Below, piece after piece: positions 1 to 10,528 of a DNA stretch of 64,000 bases. The stretch spans positions 1 through 64,000 of the forward strand of contig DF237462.1 of assembly GCA_000708835.1 (NCBI GenBank). The letters run 5' to 3'. Both the position numbers and the translations under genes were made by a program. Under the pieces are notes generated by a model. It did no database searches, had not been told where the DNA came from, and was given only the letters and a program-made list of their open reading frames with translations. This DNA is from Klebsormidium nitens (taxonomy: Eukaryota; Streptophyta; Klebsormidiophyceae; Klebsormidiales; Klebsormidiaceae). The number at the start of each line of letters is the position of its first letter. Position 1 is the first letter of the stretch.

Positions 1-59
1 TGGAGCTATGCGTATGCCAATGGAGCTAGCTAGCTGGAGCCTGGAGGTCCCTGATTGTG

Positions 60-477
60 GAGGGAGGGATCCCTTCTTCAATTAGCAAGTGACGTGTCAT
101 TATCCACGAATCAGAGTCACGGCTTCTGTCCAGGTGGCGTTCAAGGTACGTACCTGCTTCAGCTGTTTTATCCCCAGTATCGTACCGTCGGTACCTCTGC
201 TTTTGCGGCTCTGGCTGAGCTGACTAGATTGCGAACTGATGAAGAGTTGCAGCTTGGTACAAAGCTTGGTGCAGAGCTGCTACTTGTTCACAACTTACAC
301 TTCCTTTGGAAGCAAGTTGGTTTTTAGCGCTCTGGCGCCCAGGCGATCTTTGGCGATTGGCGGACAGCGTTCTGCGACCAGTGATCAGCATTCAGCGACC
401 AGCGATTAGTTGTAGAGGCTAGGAGACCTTAGAGGATAGCGCACTTCCTGTTACATAGTATTCCCCTGCTCTGCAGC
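60..477 (+). promoter_or_regulatory. Upstream region of F-box/LRR copy A
   Basis: This region shares an ordered set of short motifs with the upstream regions of copies B and C: a GGGATCCC palindrome (about 66-73), TGACGTGT at 90-97, TGTCCAGGTGGC near 127-138, and GTAC cores at 145-154 (GGTACGTACC), 182-185 and 190-195. The CCAAT-like block present in B and C is degraded here. The segment just before the ATG (about 340-477) is built of short degenerate repeats around GCGAC/GCGATCAGC and is likely 5' untranslated leader. The motif order is read directly from the sequence; the promoter role is inferred. Confidence 0.5.
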
Positions 478-2100
478 ATGGCGGCGTTTGTGGCAGGCCT
501 GCTTGGCATCAGCGAGCAGGAGTTTCAATTCCGCGTGCAGCGAGCCAACCACTTGACGGTCGCTCCTCTCCTGAGCCTCTACCACTCCATCTCTCCTCTT
601 CTAGGTCTCACTGCCTCCTCTGATGATCTTCCGCTGGTTGCTGCTGTTCATGAGGCAGTCCCTCTCTCTACTTCTTCTCAGCCTGCTCAGCTCCTCGAGG
701 ATGCGGATGGTGAACAAAACCATGCGCACTTTGACGCCTCCGCTATCGAGCCCCTCAGCCTGAACTCCGACGCTAAATCTCAGGAGGGAGAGCTGCAGCT
801 TACTTTGCGCGAGCAGGGACTGTGCGGCAGGTGGGAGGCGCTGCCTCAAAGGGGAGAGCGGGAGGGGGGTACTTTGACTTTTTGTTTGGAGGAGGGCTTG
901 GCTGGACGCGGGGAGGCCCTCCGGAGAACCCCGCCTCAGGACTGATTGCCGCAGAGCAGGCTGCAAATGTCCCCCTTAGCGACTCAGCGATGTTCATCAT
1001 TGCACAGGGTTGCTTCCGCCTGAACAAGCTGCATCTTGAGTGGTGCTGTGGTATCTCTGATGGGGGGCTTGCGGCGGTCCTGAGAGGTTGTTCTGAGCTG
1101 ACTGACCTGAGCCTCGAGTTCTGCGGGAAGGTTACGGGGGAAGCGTTCAGCGGCCTGGCCTGCAAGATTGAGAAGCTGGATCTGGTTGCTTGTGATGCCG
1201 TAAAGAATGAGGGCTTGCTAGCAGCTGCGACAGCATGCTCAAGGTTGAAGGAGTTGAGGGTCACGAGCAACCAGAAGGGCGCATCTCTGACGAAGGGCGT
1301 GGAAGGGGCTGCCAAATTCTGCAAGGGGTTAGAGGCGCTTTGTATCCATGCGTGTGGTCTCAAGGACGAGACATTGCGCTCCTTTGCCACCAGCTGCCCC
1401 TTGCTAAGCAGCGCCAGCCTTTCGTGTGAGCCCGCCGTTACTGATGGGGGCCTTGCGGCCTTCTTAGCTGGGCTGCCTAAGTTGGAGTCGCTGAGTCTGC
1501 AACACATGGACGGGCTTTCTGGTGTGCCACGAGTTGGGTAAGTGATTAACAAGATCCATTCAGCTTCTCGACCATTCACTATCGCTTTCTGCTGCCATCT
1601 GCATGCGATCCAGGAACCTCCTAGTAGCAACAAGCCAGAATGGTCATGACAAAACCCTTGTGATTCAGGAATACAATGTTGTCAATGCACTTTATCTTGG
1701 TTCCTGCTCACAGTGACAACTTGCCCAATTTAGAGATTAATTTGTGTTCTCTTCCTTCCGTTGCAGGGCCAGCAAGCGCTTGAAGAAGCTGCGGCTTGGA
1801 TATTGGTGGAATGCTCCTGATCTTTTCCTTAGAGGACTTTCAGAGGAAACAACCCTCGAGGAATTGCGCCTCGAATGCTGCCCTCATCTGACTGATGCCA
1901 CAGTAGACAGCATTTTCGCGGGCTGCAGGAGTCTAAAGCTTCTCGTGTTGCTCGACAACAAGCTTATTACGGCTGAGTCGATTAGGGCGTACCTTAGACA
2001 TGGTAAGAAGAGCACGCTGCAGATCTTGGAGTGTCCAGGTGCTACCAAAGAGAATGTACCAGATGACTTGCGGACCGTTTTGCAAGACGTGTTTCCTTAA
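478..2100 (+). pseudogene. F-box/LRR gene copy A, F-box deleted and frame-shifted
   Basis: The first part (478 to about 930) starts with the same N-terminus as copies B and C (MAAFVAGLLG). About 330-340 bp matching copy B 7677-8010 are missing; they encode the F-box. The leucine-rich-repeat part resumes near 955 in another frame and is open to a normal donor (GTAAGT at 1538). The second LRR exon is 1767-2100, entered through TTGCAG with the correct phase, and ends in TAA. I could not find a GT-AG intron that rejoins the two frames. The N-terminal piece therefore ends in a stop near 945, while the LRR part could be translated only from an internal ATG. It is probably a pseudogene, but an F-box-less LRR protein is possible. 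Confidence 0.75.
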
Positions 2101-3784
2101 TAAGCTCTGAAGTCCGGCCTCATGATGTTTGCAAAGTCTTGCGTTGATGATTGGGCCATGTTGGATTAGCGACAGCTGCTCACACGGACATCACAAATTG
2201 CAAATCACTGTCTCTTTGCTACGCCAACGTCTTTTGGGGACACTAAAACACATTGGCTATTTCGTACTGACATGAGGGAAACTTCGATCGGGCCAACTAC
2301 TGTATTTGCTTTGCGGCATACGTGCAGATATGACCTGGTGCATGTGTATATGCCGATGAATGTACTTGCTTGCATTTGATGCCGGCCCGTCAGGTGAATG
2401 AGGTAAATGCTATACTATGCGCATCAAAATGAACGATAAGTTGGCGGAAATACCATGCAGCAAAGCTCTAGTGCTTTTGATGTAGCTGTACATTCCGCTT
2501 GCGATCATGTCACCTGTGCGATCGATGATCGTACCAATAGAAGTCGCATGGCACATTCATACAAAAAGAACGTACATGGGACGCATGTAGGCAGTCTCGC
2601 TGTTTGCTTGTTAAACAGCCGTGAATCTCTCTCCCGACCAAACGCTTTGGTCGGGGTCATTCTCAATAATCCCCTTCAACGCCTACATAAGAGCGAGTCG
2701 AGAAGGATCTTATATTGAGTTCAACCTGTCAGCAGGTGAAGGATGCGGCTGTTTCCATCAGAATGTACTTGCAATCTGCAATCACTCCGAGCATATGCAC
2801 GAGATATATCGAGCTCGGATTCGATGCGGCAGCTCGCCATCATTCACGCTCTGTTTCGTATCGAATTCCAACATTGGCAACAAGTAAATCGGTCGGTCTC
2901 GAAAGAACAGCTTGGTTCATGCCCAAGGAGCGCGTTGCCAGCTTGGCGTGGCTCGTCGACTCAATCCAATTAAGCTTTTGCGCTCCGTGAATGGTTTCAG
3001 ACAAGGCTAGATTGACCGCTCTCGAAAGAACTACCTTCAAGCACAAAACGGTCCTACTCAGCCGAGCTTGATGATCCGCTGACCATTCTAAACATTCTAA
3101 CGGAGTGTTTTTGAGCCAATCATTCCAAAGATGATACCAATGTCACCGTCGACTCGAGAATTCCTGTGCCGCCCCTTGTTTTCTGGCGTCGTAACTGCAG
3201 GAAGAATAAAAAGCGAGTGGTTATGATTTTGTTTGGAGACGAGGATGCCATCTCGAACAGCCTGGCTTTGTGGCATGATAACACAAGACAGAACGGCCCG
3301 AATAGCTAGTGGAACCAGTGGACACGGCTTGGACGGGATGGAGGGCTGAGAAAGAACTTTGCACCATTATATGACCGGGTCTTACCTACCTTCTATGGAC
3401 TTGGCGGGCTTGCTACTCTTCAGCTCAGGAATGTTCGACGCGTTACGTAAACCGAGTTTTCAAGACTGCAGTGGTGATGATGGTCCGATACAAGTTAGCA
3501 TCAAATAGGCGTATGACTCTTCGTTATGCTTCTTTTGACAGGTTCGAGCGCGCTTCTGACAAAGATTCAAACGGGCGATCGACATGGAATGAGTCCGAAT
3601 TTATACGAACTCCAATGGGCGGCCAATAAGGAGCTCCGAGGATTGTCCGGCTCCCCCAGCTCGGCTTCTTCGATTTCAAACAATCAGGAACAATCATCGT
3701 ATTACCATCCAGCAAAATTCAAGAAGCAGGTTTGCAAAGCAACTAGATGTGGATCTGGCGGCCCACCTAGAGCTTAGAATTCCG
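2101..3784. other. Gap between F-box/LRR copy A and helicase relic 1
   Basis: No convincing gene is visible on either strand; open frames are short and lack splice-consistent partners. By position in the repeated unit, this stretch should have carried the coiled-coil gene and the 3' exons of the helicase (exons 8-11). I could not recognise either, so the coiled-coil gene appears deleted from unit 1 and the helicase 3' end has been lost or has decayed beyond recognition. Confidence 0.4.
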
Positions 3785-3789
3785 GGGAC

Positions 3790-6525
3790 GTTGAAAACGG
3801 GTCCCCCGCCAGACCGGCAGCCGCTGATCATCTCCCCGAGGCGGCCCTCTTGCTGACGTCAACGCCGCGCGCGAGTGAAGCGGTTAGCGTACCACCTGCA
3901 CGCTCGTGCGCGCATATCCGCCCTTCAGCCCTCAGCACGCGCGCGGTGGACATCTGCCTGACAAGCGGCTTGACAACGGCGCTCCTGTGAAAGGTCCCAA
4001 GGAGCTGTTAGGAAACGTGAAGGAAAGTGTCAGACAACGAAAAGATGGGGTTTGAACGATCTTTCCGAGAGGTTTCAGAGAGATTTTGGTACCAGTACTA
4101 GCGGTCTCGGAGGATATGGAGAATCGAAGGTCGTACTCTCGGGATTTTTGCCTGGCGAGACATCGCTGAATTCTCTGGTCAGGGACTACAAGTCGTTCGG
4201 CCGTTCCCTTCCGATTGCGTGAATCTCAGGGAGAAAGAGTCGCCTTCTTCCAGCCCGGCTGTCAACGCCCACTCAGACATCTTTACAACTTGGTCAATTT
4301 CGTCACAAGCATATCCAGGCCCCACCGAGAATGAAGGTCGAGAATGAAAACATCATCAGAAGGTCAATTGGAAAACTCGGTGCCTTGATCTGTCCTTTTC
4401 TCGACCTTCCCTTGCAATAAGCGTCTCGAAAAGGCGGCCTGAATTTTGAGACCCGACCCCCCACAAGTAGATCAGGAAAGCGTCTATTTGTCACAAATCC
4501 GTCAGAGCGCCCCACATCTTCGCGACTCCTTTGGGAAGGACTCCTACAGACAAACTTCAAAAAGCCTTCCAGTACGCTGATCCTCCAAAGCGCCTCACCT
4601 GTACGGCTTGTCCACGAGATCGCCGCCGCGTGATCACACTGCAGCTGCTTCCGAAGTCGTTACTACCTCCGGTCAGCTTGCTCCGCTCGGTATCGGGGAC
4701 AGTGAGATGTAGGACTTCCATTGAAATGCTGAAGGCAGGCCTCCGTACAGGTATCTCTCGCTGGCAGTTTTGAATCTCGTGCGGCCGCTGCGCTGCCTGC
4801 ACAAAGGCGGACCCAGGGATTCATGCGGGGGTTCACGTGGCCGCTACTGGCGTCAAAGGGACTGAAGGCGCTCAAATTCAGGCCGGAAACAACGTCGGGT
4901 TTGAGACGTAGTCGGATCTTTGGAACTCAAGGACGATCCGGGGAGGGCTCAGGAACGAGTGCGGAAGAATGCTCTTTCAGACTTCAAGGCTTGAACGTGC
5001 TCATACTGAAAACACAAGAACACCCTGGGCGGACACAGACAGCCTGTACTTATATCTATTTTCATTTGTGACAGTCCGTTTCCGTTGCGGACTGAAACGG
5101 AGCTTGGACGTCTGAAGCAGAAATCTTAGTGGGCAGCGTTGGTAAAGAATTCGTCCATCGGTTCAAAGTTTTGAAAGATGCTGTCGCCGCATCCACTGGA
5201 TGCAAATTGCTCAAAGAAGTTGGCAAGAAAAATACGTTGCTCAGCAGTAGCGGCGGTTCTTCACCAGCTTTCATGGACCGCGAATACCTATCTTGATTGG
5301 CGCGGCCGAAAGGGAAGAGCACTTTGCATTTTGTACACCGCGTGTACCAACGTAGTGCGCAGCCCACTGCGGCAGGTAAGATGACCTCAAACGCTGCCAA
5401 AGAATCTCGTGTCACCGGATTTTGACTCACGTAAAACCAGTCGGCAATCCGAATTTGCCGTAATTGGAATCCCGACCGGCGCCTAAATGGCAGACAAAGG
5501 GATATGCAAGTGCCACGTGGCACTCTCACCTTGGTGACGGGCACAGGCGAGCTTTTCCATTGCGGCCCGGAGGCTGTAGGCGCGTCTTTGCCAGCTCCAG
5601 ATCTGTTGACAAGGCACGCGAACACCAGAGAGTGTCATAGATTCCATGCTGTCATCCAGGGTGAGCGGTGACCGCTTCAGCACATCGAAGCTAAAGGGCC
5701 AGAGCGACTCAAAGAGGTTTGAGCATGCAAACCAAACGAGATCTCTTAAGCTGCAAAAGACATCCAAGCTATCACAACCCACGTTTGGAGCAAGAGCGCG
5801 CAAGACTGTCAGCCTTTGGCAGCACAATGACCTGCCCCTTTCTATATAGATCTTAACCGCGTATTCTTTTTGAGAGCTCAAAGCACGTGCGCTCCAGCAT
5901 CTCTTGGCAGAGCCACCCTTCTCAGAAGCTACCTAACATGTATCACAAGGGTTATTCCAACACCTAGATAAATTCCCACGATCTTTGACTAGCTCACAGC
6001 CTGATCCTCTCGACATCTGACAATAGTTAGGGTTTCTAAATGGCCCCAAACATAATCTGCATGGTACAAAGAAACGTGCAGAATGATATGAAACTTGCCC
6101 TTACCCTAAAGAGACCCCTTTCGGGCTACGGTGCACAAGATTACCACCCCCTGGAAGCACACTGCTTCCGGCCTCCTGTCAAACTTGAATAATTTGCCAG
6201 CATTCAAGCTGACATCGCCGCCTCCAGCATTGGCCCTGCGTCTCCACTGCGAGCGCTGACGTCACCGTTGCTTCTTTCCTGCTCCTGCCTTGAGCAACTG
6301 ACAACATCGAAAGCAGCGGGAGGGATTCTAGAAAGATCATTCGTGTCAATGTTGTTTCAAGGTCGGTTCTGAAGCCCCTGATATTGCTGAGGTCAGCGGG
6401 CGCAGTCGCAGGTCTGCAGGAAAAGGGACGGACGTCGGTGTGCAGCTAGCGCTCGCCCGCTCTGTCAATCCTCACCATGTGCGGGTTGAGCTTTGCGTAG
6501 CAGCTGCAAGCGGTCAATCACATAC
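3790..6525 (-). pseudogene. DEAH-box helicase relic 1 (exons 7, 6, 5 and 3 decayed)
   Basis: Four blocks match the intact helicase at 32951-40118 in the same order and strand. The exon 7-like block (about 3790-3960) shares GCTGACGTCA-C-CCGCGCGCGAGT with 35491 onward. The exon 6-like block (4599 to about 4800) keeps CGGCTTGTCCA and GCGGCCGCTGCGCTGC. The exon 5-like block (5530 to about 5655) encodes MTLSGVR against LTLPGVR, then RRAYSLRAAME against [12 protein letters not shown]. The exon 3-like block (about 6200-6525) keeps the CTGGC acceptor edge. Its motif II region (6430-6466) reads DRAGER-stop-LHTDV instead of [12 protein letters not shown]. Exons 1-2 with the Walker A motif are absent. 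Intron positions are retained, so it is a genomic duplicate, not a retrocopy. Exon 4 was not recognised. Confidence 0.85.
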
Positions 6526-6779
6526 CTGGCGGAAACATCAAGAAGGAGTCAAGTTATAAGGCTGTTCATCGTTAACAAGGTGATGATGAAAGGAAGGAGC
6601 GCTGCCCATAAGGAGCCTCGAAAAAGCTTTTCCCCTAAACCACTTCATGAAGCTCACAATGTACCTGGCAAATGAGATGAAGAACAGACCACCAACGCAG
6701 GAAGTGGTGTCATACAGCAGGTGATGCTTGCTGCCCAAGACTGTGAAGTGGCCTTCCGGTTGCAATGATACTCCCTCGA

Positions 6780-7228
6780 TCCTTATTGCGGAAGGGGGAT
6801 CCCCTTTGCATAGGAGCAGCTGACGTGTTTTTTTATGCTTACTTTCGACCAATCCGAGTCCTTGCTTCTGTCCAGGTGGCATTACGGTACGTACCGCCGT
6901 CCGCTTCTTGCTTAGCGGTACCGTACCCTTGGTACCCTCTGCTGACTCGCCTCTGAGCTGACTCCAGATTGAGCTTGGCAGCTTGAGCCTCAGGTATAGA
7001 GTAAGCTGCAGAGCTGCTTCTTGTTCACAACTTTCACTTCCTCTGGAAGCAAGTTGTGTTTTAGCTCTCTGGCGCCCAGGCGATCTTCGGCGATCAGCGA
7101 TCAGCGATCAGCGATTAGAGTTTTGCGAGCAGCGAGCAGCGTTCGGCGACCAGCGATTAGTTGTAGAGGCTAGGAGAGTTTAGAGGATAGCGCGCTTCCT
7201 GTTACAGAGCATTCCCCTGCTCTGCAGC
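6780..7228 (+). promoter_or_regulatory. Promoter and leader of F-box/LRR copy B
   Basis: Ordered motifs shared with the other two copies are: GGGGATCCCC near 6796-6805, TGACGTGT at 6821-6828, CCAATCCGAGTC at 6849-6860, TGTCCAGGTGGC near 6869-6880, and GTAC cores at 6886-6895 (GGTACGTACC), 6917-6927 (GGTACCGTACC) and 6931-6936. The leader at about 7078-7165 has tandem CGATCAG units (four in a row from 7089) and related GCGAGCAG/GCGACCAG repeats before the ATG at 7229. GTAC is the core recognised by plant SBP-domain factors and TGACGTGT is bZIP-like; binding here is inferred. Confidence 0.55.
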
Positions 7229-9194
7229 ATGGCGGCATTTGTGGCGGGCCTGCTTGGCTTCAGCGAGCAGGAGTTTCACTTCCGCGTGCAGCGAGCGAAC
7301 CACTTGACGGTCGCTCCTCTCCTGAGCCTCTACCACTCCATCTCTCCCCTCCTAGGTCTGACTGCCTCCTCTGATGATGTTCCGGTGGTTGCTGCTGTTG
7401 ATGAGGCAGTTCCCCTCTCTACTTCTTCTCAGCCTGCTCAGCTCCTCGAGGATGCGGATGGTGAACAAAACCACGCGCAATCTGACGCCTCCGCCCTCGA
7501 GCCCCTCAGCCTGAACTCTGATGCTAAATCTCAGGAGGGAGAGCTGCAGCTTACTTTGTGCGAGCAGGGATTGTGCGGCAGAGGGGAGGCACTGCCTCAA
7601 AGGGGAGAGCGAGAGAGGGAGAGGCTGGATTTTTGTTTAGAGGAGGGCTTGGCTGGCCGTGAGGAGGCCCTGCCGAAGGATGGGGAGGGGAGTCAGTGGG
7701 TGGGGCGTGAGGTTGCAGACTTGTCATTGGCAAGGGGGGCAGCGAGCATTGCGCAGCTGGATGGGGGTTGCTTGGTCAAGATCCTGTCCCATGTGGACAA
7801 CAAGACTCTTCAGGCGTGCTCCTTGGTTTGCCGCGAGTGGCTTGAGGTTTCCAGCTTTGCGCGCACGCTCATGAGTCTGCAAGAAGGCCCCCAGATCACT
7901 GCCCTCCCCTCGCTGGTCGCACGCTTCTCACGGCTGCAGAGTCTGCACATCCAGGGCCCCAAGACTGAGACCATCCCCGCCTGGTTCCTCCCCGAAGACT
8001 ACGTCGCACCAGAACAACCCCGCACAGACTTGGCCAACATCGTTCCCCTCAATGACTTTGGAATGGACATCATCGCTCGCGGCTGCCGCGGTCTCTGCAA
8101 GCTGGAACTAGAATGGTGCTCTGGCTTCTCTGACGTCGGACTTGCGGCAGTTCTGAGGGGTTGTTCTGAGTTGCTTGACCTGAGCCTGGCCTACTGCGGG
8201 GGGTTCTCTGGGGAGGGGGCATTCGCTGGCGTCTCGTGCAGACTAGAGAAGCTTGTGCTGGACGCCTGCGACAAGTTGACGAACGAGGGCTTGCTTGCGG
8301 CTGCGGTGGCGTGCCCCCAGCTGAGAGATCTCAGCGTTCTCATGGATAAGGAGAACGATGCGCTGGCAGTGGGGCTGGAGGGAGCCGCTAGATCGTGTAG
8401 GGGCCTGCATGCGCTCATGATCCACGCCTGTGGGATCAGCGATGCAACGCTGCGAGCAGTAGCCGTCAGCTGCCCTCAGCTGCAGCAGGTCACCGTCACG
8501 TGCGAGCCCGCCGTCACACACACGGGGCTCACGGCCTTCTTTGAGAGGCTGCCAAAGCTGGAGGAGCTGACGCTGCAGAACATGGAGGGGTTGGTGCATC
8601 TGCCGCGCTTCAGGTACGTAGCAAGAAGTGCAATGTGCCAACAAAGCCTGCAAGATGCTCATCAGCTCTTTCTAAATCTGCAAACTGACAGCTTTCAACT
8701 CATCTTGAGTTTTCGATCTGACGTTCTGGTCTCCTGTCAAAGTGGTAGGACTGCACAGTGACTAAGGAACTATTTGTGTGCATCCCTCCATTGGTTACTG
8801 GATCTGGTTTGCTCGCTCTGCCTAGTTTCTTACTGGATCTTGCATGTGCAGGGCTGGTCGGTGCCTAAAAAAGCTGCGGCTGGGCATCTTCTGGGATGTG
8901 CCGGACGAGGTCCTTAGGGAGGTTTCCGAGGAAACGAACCTGGAGGAGCTGCTGCTGATTTCTTGTCACCAACTAACCGATGTGACGGTTGACATGATCT
9001 TTGCTGGCTGCAAGAGGTTGAAGCGTCTGGTCTTGTATGATAACGAGTTGGTGTCAACGGAGTCGATAGCGGCTCTTCACAAGAGCGGCAGGAAAGTCAA
9101 GCTGGTTGTTGGAGAGTGTCCGGGTTCTAGGGAGGGAGCTTTTGCGCCAGAGTGGTATGGTGAAATGGAGCAGATTAATTACTTTCTTTCCTAG
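7229..9194 (+). CDS. F-box/leucine-rich-repeat protein, copy B
   Basis: Two exons, 7229-8613 and 8852-9194, are joined in phase through CAG/GTACGTAG and TGTGCAG, giving 575 residues. The N-terminus (MAAFVAGLLGFSEQEF) is shared with copies A and C and I do not recognise it as a known domain. A low-complexity Glu/Gln/Ser segment follows. The F-box lies near residues 174-220 (LDGGCLVKILSHVD, CSLVCREWLEVSS). Cysteine-containing leucine-rich repeats follow to the C-terminus (GCRGLCKLELEWCSGFSD type). Proteins of this design are substrate receptors of SCF (SKP1-Cullin-F-box) ubiquitin ligases: the F-box docks SKP1 and the LRRs bind the target. The target is unknown. Without splicing the frame would run to 8761, but the exon 2 homology shows the intron is real. 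Confidence 0.9.
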
Positions 9195-10528
9195 ATCGCA
9201 TAGGATACTCGACATTATTCTAAACAGGTTGCAGATTGACGATTTTCAGCTTGAAGAAAAGCTCGCTACACCAACAAGCCAAACGTGAACTGGACAGTGT
9301 ATGCATACAACGGTTGTAGCTGAAAGTATAGGTTGGCAGAAAGCCCAACGTTGTCTACTTGCATGGACTCATGAAGTCTGGCAAGTTGCACGAGGTCGAC
9401 ACGATCAGCATGGCCGCGGTTGCTTTACTCGACGATCAGATGCTTGTATATCTTGCCAAAGCACGAACGATAGTGCACGTTGCTGAGAATATGCATGCAG
9501 CTTGTATGATGCCAGCAGCTGTACAGGGCCAATCATTGCACGCGGCTTGGAATGATCCGTTAGGCGTATGCGTTAGGCGTATGCGATGGGCGGCAAAACA
9601 TGCTAGCTCGGAGTTGCCAAGCACCCGTTTGCAGAAGTCAGATTCGTGCGTCCTTAGGGTAAAACGTTTGCACACGAAGCTTGCATTACTTATCTGATGT
9701 TGCCGCGCAACTGGCAAGGATTGTTCTTGGCCGTCTTTGAAGAAGCGCTCGCCAGCTAACCTCGACTGGCTGGCTGGCTGTGACAGTTTGCGTATGTATA
9801 GACTGTTTGCCCACATAGAAATGTCGACAGCCGAAACTGGCAGATTTTCTGGGCGTTGAAGCAAAGCCGTCAACAGCGTCGCGCCTAGCACGAATTCCGA
9901 GTCTTTCTCCGTCTCTGATGACAATCGAAGGCAGACACGGAGCGTCATGCTAATATGGCCGTAGTACGAAGGAACAAGGGCAGACCAAAACAAATCAGGA
10001 GGTTCAGCATGGGTCCATTCAGATGATGACCAATTTCCGCTAAAGCCACGCATGTTCCACTCATAAAATATCATGTCAAGTGACCGGCCAACTTTAGAAA
10101 AGCGTTGTGCTTAACCACATTCCTTGAGCTTCTTTCTTTCTCGAGTCTCCGGTGAAGGCTGGAGCGGGGGTAGGCTCTAGCGACGCAATGGTTTGGCAAC
10201 CTGCGTCCACGAAGCACGTTCAGATTGGATCAAGTAACAATTTCATCTAAAGAGCTTCTGTAAGATAGATTATTCACTTGTAGGGGGCTCGAAAGAGTTA
10301 CAGCTTTCCACGCCGCAAAGAGTGATGTTGAGAGCCAAAGAGGCGGCACGAGCAGGAATGGCACGCTAGAGCAATTCTTATCCGAGCCCAATGATTGCGT
10401 TTCTTCCTTGCTTTCGTGTGAGCCTGTAATCAACCGTGTCCTGCGCACGCACAATCAAGTAGGCACTTTCAGAATCTAGAAAGCTTCCCGCTCCTTTCTA
10501 CGGCCAGTGCCATAATTCACATACTCAC
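9195..10528. other. Intergenic stretch; unrecognised 212-codon ORF on minus strand (9436-10074)
   Basis: This lies between the convergent F-box/LRR copy B and coiled-coil copy 1. It should hold the last exon(s) of the coiled-coil gene. One candidate starts after an AG near 10425 on the minus strand and gives about 41 basic codons, but nothing confirms it. A 212-codon minus-strand frame (9436-10074) is open and contains protein-like runs (EWTHAEPPDLFWSALVP). A frame of that length can arise by chance in 64 kb, and the corresponding place in unit 3 (24192-25338) shows no counterpart. I do not recognise a family. Confidence 0.3.

Noticed and set aside
5062-5881. Minus-strand frames of 187 and 132 codons as independent genes
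   Set aside because: They cover the exon 5-like block of helicase relic 1 and otherwise show no coding character or splice partners.
3790-6525. Helicase relics as processed (retro) pseudogenes
   Set aside because: Exon-like blocks are separated by intron-length sequence and keep splice edges, so they are genomic duplicates.
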